This document shows, piece by piece, positions 39,301 to 52,455 of a stretch of DNA of 64,000 nucleotides. A model generated the notes under the pieces. That model worked only from the letters and a program-made list of their open reading frames with translations, ran no database searches and was not told the origin of the DNA. Location: contig NC_053400.1 of NCBI RefSeq assembly GCF_016859285.1, positions 22,711,001 to 22,775,000 of the forward strand, read 5' to 3'. Numbering within the stretch: the stretch's first letter is position 1; every line of letters starts with the position of its first letter. Source of the DNA: Xiphias gladius. Its lineage: Eukaryota; Chordata; Actinopteri; Istiophoriformes; Xiphiidae. The position numbers and the translations under genes were made by a program.

Positions 39301-40490
39301 TCTAGTCTAGTTCCCCCCCCCCTTTTTTTTTTTTTTTTAAACTCCAGGACTGTACATGAGAAACCAGGGGTTTTAATGACAGTGACACCTCGTGGGTGTA
39401 GTCATGAACGATCTGTCTGTAAACCCATGTCTGCAGCTTAGCTGGGGGTTAGGTGTGAGCTATGCAACTGGCCCCACAACCTATGACTCCAGGCCTCAAG
39501 CCTTTGATCCCCTCCAGCTGATTATCCTGATGGATGGATGACTGCATGGGTACAAGGCTTTAATTGAGAAATGCTTGCACAGAGACCCAACAGGGAAAAG
39601 CCCTTATGTAACAGGATATTATTTTGTTTTTCATTCCCCACCTAATAACAGAACTAAAAGGGAAATGCCAAAAAGAGGGTTTGGTGTGTGGCTAGTTTTA
39701 AGTTTTGGATGTGACATGAGTTAAGTGGTAATATTCAATATTTTTCTTGTCAACAAATGCCATTTAAAGAACATAACAAAAATGAATTGATCCTACCAAC
39801 AAATATTGTTTGTATAGCCAAAGCCTGATATAGCTTATTCCTCTGTGCCCTGAAGCGCCATTGTTGTCCGAAACAATTAACAACACATCAGTGAGTCACA
39901 TCATTGCACTGGAAGACACGTTTCTTCATTACAAAGAATATGGGCATTGTAGCTAGTTCTGAGTTGATCCTGCATACACCACCCTCCTGCCATAAATACT
40001 CAGTAGCCAAACAAGACTGCTGCTGAAAGTAGTCTCCAACAAATGCACTATTTATTTTATTACTATTTATTAAATTTGATCTATCGTAAATGAATTTACA
40101 TCCTCCGCAGGAACGAATGGACTCAGGGCAAAGAAGTCGAAGTATTCAGGAACGGACTAATGTATTATTGGTTTTGGTCTTTTCAAATGATTTGTTGAAA
40201 GTAAGATACAGAATATATAAGATACAGGCTTATTCTTTTTAACATGCGTATAGTTTCTATTGTGGAGTAAAAGTTGTACACAGAACCTGTTTTTTAACAA
40301 CAACCAAAAAATCAATTTATTTGCAAAGATATTAAGGGGAAGTTCTGTCTTTCTGTCTGTCTCAATGCAGCTTGGCAAGTTTAGAATGCTTCTGTTCACT
40401 GGAGAGGAAGAGGATCAGAGGATACGCATGGAAAACAACTTCAGGCCTCCCCAGCCTCTCAAAGGCAGGAAAGTGCGTTCCTCCAATTAA
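33116..40490 (+). CDS. ca7: Carbonic anhydrase VII (cytosolic alpha-CA), complete, 7 coding exons
   Basis: Catalyses reversible CO2 hydration in the cytosol. Coding exons: 33116-33152, 34274-34471, 36519-36637, 37002-37097, 37604-37666, 37787-37942, 40371-40490. All joints keep phase with GT..AG, giving 262 residues (human CA7 264). It begins [19 protein letters not shown] and ends [14 protein letters not shown], both CA7-like. Zinc ligands are His95 and His97 (FHFHWG) and His120 (LHLVHWN). Glu107 (GSEHTV) and Thr200 (SLTTPPL) complete the proton-relay pair, and the proton-shuttle His65 is in NNGHSV. There is no signal peptide or membrane anchor. The Cys of NPKCLLP (Cys184) is kept, but the second CA7 Cys, in human EPICISE, is Ile here. 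The ATG has A at -3. The short exon 5 uses an acceptor ending ATGAAAG before ACAGGTGAC; the CAG three bases further on would delete residues. Confidence 0.97.
33451..33856. mobile_element. Tc1/mariner-like deletion derivative in ca7 intron 1
   Basis: TGAGCACTTTATTAGGAACA (33451-33470) is the exact inverse of 33837-33856. Between them lie fragments such as GTGACTTTGACCTTGGCAGG, GATCTCCTGGGATTTTC, TTACTCAGAATGG and CTCCTGTCAGCCAAGAACAG. I recall these from the ends and the transposase-coding part of a widespread fish Tc1-like element. At about 406 bp, most of a ~1.2-kb parent is missing, so it cannot encode a transposase. A 13-A run at 33584-33596 is internal. Confidence 0.8.
36293..36324. repeat. 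(GT)16 microsatellite in ca7 intron 2
   Basis: GT run about 195 bp before exon 3. Confidence 0.93.
39725..40230. mobile_element. Long-terminal-inverted-repeat MITE (family D), copy 1, in ca7 intron 6
   Basis: The interior AAGCCTGATATAGCTTATTC, CTCTGTGCC, ACACATCAGTGA and TTTCTTCATTACAA blocks match the copy at 51903-52455 in the same order. The right end ATTGGTTTTGGTCTTTTCAA resembles the inverse of the AAAAGACCAAAA left arm seen in copy 2; the left arm here is decayed. No coding frame. Confidence 0.65.
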
Positions 40491-41230
40491 TGTCACCTCA
40501 ACAGATCTGACGTTTATAGATAACAAAAGCTCTTTTAGACAACAGTGAATGCATAAATTTGAGTGTAACTTTTTATGTCATGGTAGCTTGCCCTGAGGAG
40601 GATTTCTGATTTACTTTGTATAGAAGGAAAAAGTTCAAGGAGTAATTCTCATCTCTGCCAGCACATTGAGATGTCTGTTTCCCTCTACTGGTCAGAAGAT
40701 ATACAGGCAGAGGGAGGGATTTTTTTTTTTTTTTTTTTTTAAATGATTTTTAGGGAAAAATAAAGGAGATGTTATGAAGCAATACAATATTAGCTGTCAG
40801 CAAGTTTATTATTTGACTAATACTACTATATGCTATCATATGTGCTATACGATCTCCATTCTGAGATTAAACTGCATCCTGCCCGAAGTGTCACATTTCT
40901 TGGTCCAGTGTTTCTACTAGGCAAGAGGGTAATGCATACTGTTAATAACAGCTCACCCCTGAAGCTGCACTTGTAAGGAAAATATATGCACAGTCCAGTA
41001 TGTAAATACTTGGCAAGAGGCCCTGATGTCTCACTTGGTTGAGTTACGGCAGCTTTGTGTGATGCTGGTCCTTATTTAGATGGACTTGGATTTTACTAAT
41101 GCAGAGGTATGGCAGTGAAGAACTTATGTTGTTCCCATACAACAAATGCACATGTGAATAAATGCACCTTAGTCATGATTGTTTTATGTTGTTGATGTAA
41201 AAGAAAATAAAAAAATTGTAATTTAAGGGT
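40491..41230 (+). other. Putative ca7 3' UTR
   Basis: Non-coding sequence after the ca7 TAA, with AATAAA at 40759-40764 and 41206-41211 as candidate polyadenylation signals and a 22-T homopolymer near 40719-40740. Extent is inferred. Confidence 0.4.
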
Positions 41231-42934
41231 GGTTTGAATACTTTTGTAATGCATTCAAAATTTTGGTGACTGAAATAACTTTGTTTTACAGTCTTTTTTT
41301 TTCTTTTTTTTTCTTTCCCCCATTTGCAGTGGTCCTATCAGATTAGTAGACTAACATTTACATTTACAGAAATAAGTCTTTCTCTCCTTGATAATTTGGG
41401 ACTATAGCTTCTACGTCTACTCTCAGCCTAACACTGGACATTTACGGTCTTATATTTCTGTGTGTTGGAGCACGAGCAGCCATTTAATTTCATGAAATAC
41501 AGTCAGCAGTTTCTCTTCTTAGCAAAAAGCATTCATAAGCTTCTTTAAATTGCTATAACTGAACCTTGCACCTGGTATCCCCAGTATGTTTTTGAAGGAG
41601 GAATCACTCAAGCAAATGTTTAAACTCACTTTGACTTATTAGAAGTAGCAATACTGCGTTCAAGGTAATTAGTAGCCAGATTGTAGCCTAGACGGGTGAG
41701 GGACAGAGAGACGGAACATGGACTGGTCACAGTGAATTTACCCACTGGGTTTTGGCCTTAAATTCTGCATGGTAGAGTGTTTATAGTTAATACTGTCAAT
41801 AAGCTACTATTGTAATAAACGCCGATGGGTGAGGCTGAAATGCAGATTAATTTGGAGGGAGGCCATTACATACTTCTGTTTCTGTATTGGGCAAATGAAG
41901 GGAGAATTTTCATTTCAAAAAATGTCAGTATCAATATCGTATCAATTATGGATCATATCAGACACCACCTTGTTCTTCCAAGAGATACACAGACAGAAGA
42001 GAGAGAGTCTGAGTCTAGAAGTATAAAGAGAAATTGTATATAATTGGTGAATTATGCAAAAAATATAAGGGAGATAGAATTTAATTTTGTTTGTTTCTTC
42101 ATGTTTTTAAAGCAAACTCTGGCTTCATGAGTTAACAAAAAGACTAAGAACAAAAAGTATTTGTTCTTTTTTTGTTTGAATGTTGTTTGTTCATTTTTAA
42201 AATGTGTGCAAATGATACAGAAAGCAGTTGAGTGATTTTAAAAAAAAAAATCTAAATTAATTCAAATCTTTTGTTTTTTAACATGAGGCTACTCATCTTG
42301 GCAATCAGTTGGTAAGATGGAGGGGTAACACACCATTTGTTCATTTTTAGAAAATTAAATCTAATGACACGTTTATGCTGAATTTATGTTTTCTGCTGTA
42401 CCTGGTCTTCTGTGCTGACATTTTGACATTTACTTTCTTTCTCAGACATATTTTAATTTAATTTAATTTTTTTTGAAGATGCTGTTTTTGTATCATCTAC
42501 ACAATAGATTCAGCTTGTGTAGTATTCCTGAAGGTGGCAGCATCTACTCTCTTTTGTATCACATGATTCTCTGATTTGTCTTATACCAGACAAGGATTTA
42601 GTTTTAAAAAGTAAAAATAAACCACAGTGACTGTACTATACATGGAAATTGTTCAATGTGGAATCTAAATTATGTGTTTCATACATAATGGCTGACTACA
42701 GCAGAACATATACCTTACATCCAAGCTTTTTTTTAAAATTTTTGTTCTTTTTTTTTTGTTTTGTTTTACTATCCATTACACTTGACCTTGCCTTTGTCCG
42801 TCGTCCTCACCTCTTTGTGAGTGTTGTTTGTATCAAGAGGTTGTATTACACCGTCTGGTTTCATTTCTATCTAACATCAAATGGTTATGGAAAACTTCAG
42901 ATTTGCGGGTTAATGAATAAAAAATGAAAGTGGA

Positions 42935-42956
42935 TGTGTGTGTGTGTGTGTGTGTG
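42935..42956. repeat. (TG)11 microsatellite
   Basis: Short pure TG run. Confidence 0.9.
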
Positions 42957-43640
42957 AAGTATATCTAACATATATTCACAAACAATCCTTCCAAAATAGT
43001 ATCAGGGAGCTTTATCGAGACTGAGAATACCTGAGCGAGCACATCATCCTTAGCCACAATCGATGTGCCATGTAATAAGATATTAAAGTCAGGCCTCAGA
43101 AATAGAGTCAGTCACATGTATTTTTAGCATCAGGATATGTACTTGCTTGTTGCAGTGATTTTTCCCAGACACAGCAACATCTGAGCAACTTGTGAAATGC
43201 AAACCTGCAGGACTAACAAGAAGCAGAAAAAGTTGCTGATCAGACAGAATAAGTTTTTGAGAGAATAGCTCAATGACGAGAAAACAGACAAATGTATGAA
43301 TTACTGCATGGGGACTCTGGGCCCTTTACTTTTCTCTGGTCACCCTACACCATCATTGTTTTACCTAAACCAAACATATATGTTTACCCATCTAAAACTC
43401 AAATATTTTACAAGAATAAAGCTAGTAAAACTGAGCTAACTATTATACAGTATATAAAGGCCAATCTCTCAAATATATGGTGTATTCCTTTGAAGGGACA
43501 CTCCAATAAATTTATACTTCAAAGTCAATTTTCTTGTCCTGGGGAGTAATTTCTAGCCAGTTGAAAAATGTCTTCTCTGGCTCTGATGAAGCTTTGCTAA
43601 GGCTGAGAAAATTTCTAACAGTTGCCCACAGTAATAATTT

Positions 43641-44133
43641 CAAGTAAAAGCCCTGCATTCAAAATGCTAAAGTACATAATCAGTATCAAAATGTAAAAGT
43701 GTCAAAAGTAAGAGTACTTGTGGGGGAAAATGGCTCCTGTCAGTGTTTTAACAGTATCTACATATTATTGGATTATTATTTTTAGTGATGCATTAATGTG
43801 TATACAGCATTTTATGTTGCAGCTCATTGCAGGAGGAACTCATTTAAATTCATATACTGTCGAGCAGATTAACCTCTAGCTATGCATTTTATTTTATAAA
43901 CTCACCCTCGGGTTTGTATTTGTATTAACTAAAATTGCAAATTAACCAGCAACTATAGCTGTTAAATGAATGTAATGGAGTAAAAGGTCCAATATTTCCT
44001 TCTGATATGGGGTGGATTAGCAGCACAGTATAAAATAGCATAAAATGGAAATATTTTAGCAAACTACAAATACCTCAGAATTGTAACTTAGTACAGCACT
44101 CTAGTATATGTACTTAGTTAATTTTCCACCGCA
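43641..44133. mobile_element. hAT-type MITE (family A), left end truncated
   Basis: CAAGTAAAAGCCCTGCATTC, AGCTGTTAAATGAATGTAAT and GTACTTAGTTAATTTTCCAC (right end) match the other copies in order. The CAGTGGTGG left terminus is missing. Confidence 0.7.
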
Positions 44134-46109
44134 GCTAGCGACATGGCGTTTGAGAGAAGTAGGTGTTGACCAGATGTAGAGGGATTAACAGAAAGGCAAT
44201 CAATTTGCATTGTGGGAAGTGTAGGATCCACAGTTTTTGGAGCTGGGCCACAAAAGAGACAAAAGGTTGGTATAACTTGGCCTCTGCTGTGCTTATTTTG
44301 ACCAATCTGTTTTGTCTCTTGTGACTCTCCCAACCTTATGGAAGAGCAGTACTAAACTGCTTTAGAGCCTTTTTAAGTGACGTTTAATAATCTGATTTCA
44401 TTCTTACGCAACATAATTGTCTTTTGTTATGTTTGACCGTCATGAAGCTGCAAAGGTTCAAACCACATGTGCCATTAAACCACAGTCCCCACTTAAACTA
44501 AACCAAATTACTGTATCTAACCTTCTAATCTCACAGTTTTTATGACACCTCAGTCCACACAGACAGAGTCACGTCTTCTTCTTTCAGCAGTAAAGCCAAA
44601 TACGGGATGCTCCACTCCTGAATCACTTTAAGTTTCTCAATATTGTAAATGACAGTGACTCTATCTGTCAGTCAGGGCACACTGTGTAGTTGCCATGGAT
44701 ACAAACAGCACATGTAACACAACACAAACGCTTGGCCAGTTCATATCTCCCCTACTTGTCTATGAGCCAGTGATCCATCGCCATCACCCTGTCAGAAAAT
44801 AAAACCGTATTGCAAAAATATCCAAGGCTTCCTTCCCCTTTGGTGACACGTGCATGTTTCTGTATTTATGTGAAGCTTTATTTAGCAGTGTGTTATCTAT
44901 TCTGCGTGGACGCTCAGTGAGTCTGATCTCTAGCTTATTCCATCCAAACCAAGCAGACACCACCTGTCTTTCTTGGGTGCTGATGTTTGGCCATCACCCT
45001 AGTTCAGGGTCGGGTTCAAGGTACAACCATAACAACTTGCCAAACAATATACACCTTTTATGGGTTGTGTATATACTCCACATAGGATTAAGGTTGTCAG
45101 TTAGTGACCTTGGTTCACTGAGTGGATTATAAATCACATCAGAAGAAGAGATGAGGTTCTCTCTCTTGGGCCTTGGGCACACACTGTTGGTGGTCTGTCA
45201 TGATATTCAAAGAAAACAGTCCTTCGCTGTCATGGGAGTGAGGTCGTGATCTGTAATTCTATACATGCCTGTCAACTCATACACCATAAAAGCTTTGATC
45301 TATGGACTATTTTTCTTGAAAGTATCTGATAGCTTCCGCTGGCCTTGGTATTTGATATTAAGCCTTGGTTATTCGGTATACCTACAGTAAGTGTTGATTG
45401 CAACACTGACACTCGGTATGTGAGGTATGACAGTCACACCCTGACCCCTGACATCTGAGTTTGGTTACTCAGGATTGAGCAATGAGGTATTCTGAGTGGG
45501 CAACAGACACATACGTGGTCCTTAGGGGAACCCAGCTTACTCAGTGACCCTTAAATCCCCTTAAGTCAATCCAAGATCCTCTGTTTGCACATAGTCTCTA
45601 TAGCAACAGACACTGTCACCTCTGCTTCAGAGCTCCGTCAACCCCTTTTTTTTTTTCATACACATCTGTTTAAAATCAGTGTCAGAAACCTTTGGCGCGC
45701 TGAGTAGATATACGTAAAACTAACTCCTGGTGATTTAAGAATCAGAGATTTACATATGGAGCTATTTCAGTTAAGGCTGAAGGGAGCTGATAAAAACCAG
45801 TGGTCACAGTAGCCCATTATAATAAACATGAGATAAAAGTGGCAGGTTTTTTTGCTTCACGGGTGTCATATCCTTGGCGTGAATTACTAATAGACCAAAC
45901 CATTTTGCAGTACTGAGTAGTGATGACACATTTTAGAGGCATCTCTTTGGCAATTTTTTTTATGGTGTGCCATGATGCTATCTTCTCTGGTTACAACCGG
46001 TCCCAGAATTCTACCATTTAATTTGAATGACTGTTGATCATTAGACGTCATGTTTTCGTAAGTGTGACCCACTCAATGACTTTTTAAGTAGTAACATGAA
46101 TAAGAGTTT

Positions 46110-46876
46110 ACAGCCATGCTGGCAGCTCCATGAGGCTGAACGTAGCGCCTAATGGTGCTTTGAACTAAATGCTAAACATCAGAATGTTAACATGGTCATA
46201 TTGACAATGCTAAAATTCTTATGTTTAGCAGATAATAATTACCAGGTTCGCCATCTTAGTTTTACGTTTCAGCATGCTAGCTAGCTAATCAGCGCTTAAC
46301 ACTGCGTACAGCTGAAGCCAGCAGTGGAACAGGTATTCAGATCCTTACTCAAGTAAAAGCACCAATACAGCAAAGTAAAAATATTCCATTACAAGTAAAA
46401 GTCCTGCATCAAAAATCCTACTTAAATAAAAGTACATAAGAATTAGCAGCAAAGTGTAGTTAAAGGTTCTGCTGATGGGAATGTCATTAGTTTTGCAGGT
46501 ATCTGGTCATAATCCAAAGAATTGGACAATGAAATTTTTGAGCTGTTTATGGTGCTGGATGAAAAGTTAAGGGATTACCAAAGTTATTACAAGTCATCCT
46601 GAAGGGGAACATCAATGTGCGTACCATATTTTGGCAATCTATCCAATAGCTGTCAAGACATTTTATTCAAAACCACAAATGTCAACCTCACACTGGAGGA
46701 AACAGGAACACCAAAGTCTCTAAGATGCATCCTCCGGGTACCATGAATGTCTGCACAAAATGTGACAATCAATCCAATAGTTTTTGAGATATTTCCGTCA
46801 GAACCAAAAATGATGGACCAACCCAGTGATAGACAGACCAATATTGCAGTACATGGAACCATGCTACTAGTGTGAT
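46110..46876. mobile_element. Composite: older repeat (family E) split by a family-A hAT fragment
   Basis: Left part (46110-46318) has GCCATGCTGGCAGCTC, AATGCTAAACATCAGAATG and TTAGCAGATAATAATTACC. Right part (46471-46876) has GCTGATGGGAATGTCATTAG, AAGTTAAGGGATTACCAAAG and CAATCTATCCAATAGCTGTC. These are landmarks of a single teleost repeat as I know it. They are separated here by AGTGGAACAGGTATTCAGAT and AAGTAAAAGCACC sequence of family A (46319-46470). Confidence 0.6.
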
Positions 46877-49049
46877 TAAGAATAAATGTATGACTCTGCA
46901 GACACTGTTGTGATATTACAAAGGAAGTAGAAAAAGAAGATTGTATCAAAAACTGGACACGGACATGGACAGATAGGTTAAATGTGAGGGCTGCCGATCT
47001 AAATTTAGCTTGTATGTTTGTTGTGAAATATAACAAGAAAGTTATTATTAATAAATTCAATCATATACAGCACTTGGTCCTTGAAATTAAGGACAAATCT
47101 TACATTTAATTTAAATTAAAGTGAAGCAGAGTGAATCAAAGCTTTATTTAAATTCCACACCCGGACAAACCCATTAAAGAGTGATCTGATAACTTAATGG
47201 GTTTGACCAGGATAGACCCATGTGATCATCTCACTGTCTGTCTCTCTGGATTGTCTCCAAAAACATCACAGGCCTTTGGCCAGTTTGATCCCTGCCACAT
47301 CTGCAATCTGCTGCAACTCCCACAACCAACCACACGACACATTCAAGTCAGAGGGGTCAGTCATGCACCCAGAAGCGTCACAAGTTTCCAAGATCCCTAT
47401 CCCCCCAAGCCCACTGGGTCAAAAATAGTCCCTGTTAGCCTTTTATAAATCAGAGTGTTTCTATAAAAAGCCTTTGGCTGACCAGAAACCTGGGCTGAAG
47501 CCACATCACCCTATCTTTAGCTTTATTTATGTCCTGGTGTTGACAGCACCACTTGCAAAGCTTTCCAGTCACTGTTCAATAGGTCACATGTGTACCGAGC
47601 CCTCACCCCAATGCTGGAAAGCAACGTCAAGTAAAAACGGTAATCAGTGGGCCTACAGGGCTGGAAGCCTGCATCCCTTACAGAAACAAACCGCCTAACA
47701 GCTGCTGGCTTGATGAATCTTGCCCTCAGATTCTTTCCATCCACTTAGTGTTTATGGAGCTCTCCTCTGATGACAGATAAGCATGTCCACTATTGTGAAA
47801 TGATGATTTGCATTATTACAACTGTCACATGACAAGAACTATCGTTACACGAGAGCTGCAAAAGTAGTAAGACCCCTAAACTGTGGCTTTATCTTACTAA
47901 TGTAGTCATGCTTCACTGTGTTTTCCCTACCTTTTTTATTCATTGCATATAAATGCTCATCCCCGGCTTTCTCAGTGACAGCCTCAAAAGAGCAGGCAGC
48001 ATTAGGAGTAAGCTTGCTTTCTATCGCCAAACAAGATATGAAAAGAGTAATGGAAGAGTGCAGGATCAATACAGACAAAGATGAGATACAGATGAGTATA
48101 GGCTGCGTACAAAGTAATGTGTTTTATTTGAAATACACTATAATGTGTGGCTCTGCGGTGAAAGTGAATGGTAAAATACAGTATGTTCAAAATGTAGAAA
48201 AAAACAAAACAAAAAAAACACAGATTTTTCTCTTCTGGGTAAATTAAATGTGCTTTTTGGGGTCCTTTTTGTATCTAAAGAAGAAAAAATGGCTGTATTT
48301 GCAGGAAATATAAGTATGATCAGGCTGACAGTTTATATTTATAGTATCTTTTTGTCAGTTCAGTGCCTTTATTGTAGCCCTGTGTTGGACTGGTAACCTG
48401 AACAATGCATGCTGGGATACACTCAAGTTCCACCGTGACCTTGGAGAGGATATATTCAGGTTTAGGGAATGATGAAAGCTTTTATTGTCCCATTCCTTCG
48501 TCAATCATCCATCTATCCATTTCTCTACCAGACTGCAATCGGTAAAAGTCAGCACCACACCCTGGACATGTTACAAATCTATTAAAATATACAACATAAT
48601 GCAAAGGATAAGCAACTCTAATAAAAATCCCACACCGTAACCACAGGTCCAGCCAGAAAACGAATTGCACAGAGATCTGCATGGTGATGCTGGCTTTCGT
48701 TATAGAGAAATGTTTTCTCTTTTATCTTTGCAACTTGCTTGTAGAGTGCCTCGGTCATGTCCACTGATCAAAACATTATGGTCATTTGTCCGAACAGAGA
48801 TTGACAATTTTCTTGACATTAAAATATTAAATGATCAAAAATAATGTATTTTTGTGTTTAACCCTGTCTCTGGTAAAAATGAAACACTGCTTAGTATCCT
48901 GTTGTATGCCACTTGCCTGCCTTTTTTCTCTGTGGGTGGGGTTCGATATATATCAACCTACCCTAATCAATGTGGTATGATAAACAAATGTCAAAGTTTC
49001 CTTATGAGAGATTATCCCATTGCAAGAAAGATGAGTAGGTAGATGACGA

Positions 49050-49572
49050 GATGAAAGTACTGTACTTTTGTACAACTTTGAGATACTCGTACTTTACTTG
49101 AATATTTCCATTTTTGCTTTTCGCTTCTTTATACTTTTGCTTTGATACATTTCAGAGGCAAATATTTTTTCTTTTTACTTCACTATTTCTATTTAGTAGC
49201 TATTAGTAGTTACTTTTTATATTAATTTTACACACAAAACATGTGATCAGTTTATAAAACATGAAGTACTGTTATAGATTAAATACCCAACTGTATATGA
49301 AGTTGTTAAAATTACCTCCACCTCCACCAGCTACAACATTAAAATACAGCTCACATATTGATATATCAATAATAATTATCCAATAATATAATAATATATC
49401 AGTTACAGGGGCCATTTTGCAAAATTAGTATTTCTACTTTGGATACTTTAATTGTGTTGCTAAAACTTATGAACTTTTACTCAAGTAACATTTTGAGTGC
49501 ATGGCTTGTAATGGAGTATATCTATAGCATGATATTGCTACTTTTACTTGGGTACATGATTTGTATACTTCT
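49050..49572. mobile_element. hAT-type MITE (family A), reverse orientation, both ends decayed
   Basis: AAAGTACTGTACTTTTGTAC, ACTCGTACTTTACTTGAATA and ACATTTCAGAGGCAAATA, then TGATATTGCTACTTTTACTT. This is the reverse complement order of the 51108 copy. Terminal repeats are eroded. Confidence 0.7.
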
Positions 49573-51107
49573 CCAACGACCGCATGAGGAATACTATAGT
49601 TTTAATTGACAAAAACAACCCAATCGTATCTGTTCTGGTGCTTTCTTTCATATCACATGAGCTTTATCAGCAGCTTCTTTGTGTTGTCATCTTTGACTTT
49701 GGAAAAAGTATACACCAATCTCTTTGCATAGCATCCATGGGATGTAGTGCAGAAATTAGTATGTGCTGTGTATGGAATTTGATTTTATGTAGCTATATGT
49801 TGCTTCCCTGTTTTATTTAGTTGTTTCAAGATACAAACAAAATGTGGGGGGACGAAAGTCATAAAAAGATAGAACTCAGAGTTCAGTTCGTGGACAGCTT
49901 AAGATCTTCCAAGTAACCTGCTGAACAAACATGTCGTTAAGAGGCACCTGGGAACCTACTTTATACGGAGTGACCAATCAAAGAGCAATGCTATACACTG
50001 TATAGACATCTAAACGTGAATGAAGGGAAATTTGAGGCAGCACTGTAAGAGCTGCGACTGGATGGCTTAGTTTTAAGCCGCTAAAAGTCTAACTCCTCTG
50101 GGAGGTGTGGATCAGTCAGCCCTGTGCACTTCACATTAAAAGAAACTCTCAGGAGAAGGTCAATGTGCCCTCAGGACTTCCAGTGGAAATACTGAGTCCT
50201 CCTCGGTCCTTTTCCTTCTTTTTTCTTGCCTTCTAATCCTTCTGTGACGTGTTACGTTGAGAATATTTCAGAGCAAGTTTGCCCACGCATTGACAGTTAG
50301 GTTTCATCCCACGCAAGCTTCGGTTCATGGCTGAGGGCAGAGGCCACATTCACAGTGAATAGAGATGGTGTAGGTGGACTGTGTGTATGTGTGTCTGCAT
50401 CTTTGTCTGTGTGTATAGCGTTTTTACTCCCTTCTCAAGACCACAGCATTGTTATACTAAAGCTTTAGAGAATCCAAATGCGGGGGCTGCCACGTGCGAG
50501 CGCCTATTGCTCTTATTGTGTCTCCATGAAATGATTATTTTAACCATACAGTGAAAAGGTGGTCATCACTTCTATTTTTAATCGCTTACTGAACCATGCA
50601 TTAATCTTTGTTGAGTCTGAGGAGTGCAATCATGCAAATGTCTTTGCCAAGATGGAGATGTTTCAGTGCCTGTAGATGATGTGTGTGGGATGAGTGAGTC
50701 TGAGAGGAATGAATGATTGGAAAATTTTCATGTCATTGTTTCGCTGCTAATGTGGAGTTTCTGCTGCCGTCAGTTACCAGGGGGTGTTGGTCTGCGGATG
50801 CTCTGTAGCAGCTTTCCTCATAAATATAAATAAACATTTAATGAAGTGGTTAGTTGTGTGCAAGGTCAACTGATTGAAAATGCAACTAAATTGAATAAAT
50901 TAACACGAGATTGTTTTGCCAGGTCGTTTCTAAAGATGAACTTTAATCCAACACGGAAAAGTCTTTACAGTGATTAGATAAAAAGTTAACATCTACAATT
51001 CCATGGTAACTGGGCAAGCTGTTGATAAAGACCATGTGATATGATAGAAAGTTCCCGAACAACTACTAATTAGGTTGTTTTGTCAATTAAAAATAATATT
51101 CCTCATG

Positions 51108-51627
51108 CAGTGTTGGAATAAGTATTCATATTATGTACTTAAGCAAAAGTAGCAATACTACACTATAAAATGCTCCATTACAAATGAAAGTCATGCTCTC
51201 AAAATGTAACTTCAGTAAAAGTATAGCAGTTTTAGCAACGTAATGTACTTAAAGTATCAAAATCAAAAGTACTACGTATGTAGAATTGTCCCTATTACTG
51301 ATACTGTATATTATCATATTATTGGAAAATTATTATTTACTGTATCAATATGTAAGCTGTACTATAATGTTGTAGCTTGTTGAGGCAGAGCTAATTGTAA
51401 ATACTTCATTTGTCTCGGTTATTTAATGTAAAAAATACAACAGTGCCTTATATTTTATAAAGTGACCACATGTTTTATATGTAGAATTAATGAAAAGTAA
51501 CTAGTAACTGGTAACAATAGCTGTTAAATAAATGTAGTGAAGTATAAATATAAAGAGGCATAAAACAGGAATACTTCTACTTAAGTACAAACCCTGAGTA
51601 AATGCACTTAGTGTCTTTCCACCACTG
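51108..51627. mobile_element. hAT-type MITE (family A), uninterrupted full-length copy
   Basis: Starts CAGTGTTGGAA and ends TTCCACCACTG (inverse with one mismatch). It is flanked by tcctcatg (51100-51107) and tcctcatt (51628-51635), a 7/8 match expected for an 8-bp hAT target duplication. 520 bp, non-coding. It is the best reference copy in the window. Confidence 0.85.
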
Positions 51628-51902
51628 TCCTCATTAATGCTGCTGAATATTCAGCAACAAGTAACATTATCATCATACAAAGTGGAATTCTGTACAATTT
51701 CGAAAAGTGAAAAGATACACTCCAGCCTTCCCTTGTTGCCATAGACACTGGCTGCTAATAAAAGACAGGGCAATACAGTTAAAAAAAATGCAGGTTAATT
51801 TTTGCATTTCATCCCCTTTCATCCATTATTAAAGCAGTAATCATACATAATAATATGTTTTTCTGTTGTCCTGCAGTTTTATAAATTGTGTTGTATTTGA
51901 TG

Positions 51903-52455
51903 AATTAAAGGATAAGCCTGGGGACATTTTATATTTTTCTTACTGTCAACAAATCCTAATGAAAAGACCAAAAATGAATTCATCTACGAATTACTATTAT
52001 CTTTGTAGCCCAAGCCTGATACGGCTTATTTCTCTGTGCCTTCATTGTTTCCCAAATACACATCAGTGAACTAGTTGAACTGCAAAGCATATTTCTTCAT
52101 TACAATGAACAAGGGGTACTAAAGTTTATTTTGGGTCAATCCCACGTACAGCATTTTTCTGCTGTACATATTTACCAGTGCACAAAAAGCTAAGAATATT
52201 CCCCAGCGAATGCACTTTTAGCTCCAGTTTGAATAAGGTTTGCTAAAAAACAAAAGTTCCCAGCTGTTTTAGGAAATTACTGAGCCTTTTTAAGAGTTTA
52301 TATTTGTGACTCTGGTTTGGCGCTGGAAGCCACAGAAGAGTGAAAAAGTTGGAAAGTACTGAGGGACGGACTAACACATTATTGGTTTTGGTCTTTTCAT
52401 GGGATTTGTTTACAATAAAAAACTGTCTAGTATATTGCCAGCCTAATCCCTTTAA
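51903..52455. mobile_element. Long-terminal-inverted-repeat MITE (family D), copy 2
   Basis: Left end TTAAAGGATAAGCCTGG, then AAATCCTAATGAAAAGACCA. The right end, read in reverse complement, gives TTAAAGGGATTAGGCTGG, then AAATCCCATGAAAAGACCAA. The imperfect inverted repeats are therefore about 70 bp long, and the element is about 550 bp. Interior landmarks are shared with 39725-40230. Confidence 0.7.

Noticed and set aside
46653..47060. 135-residue minus-strand frame with a hydrophobic start
   Set aside because: Most of it is antisense to the family-E repeat, so a real gene is unlikely.
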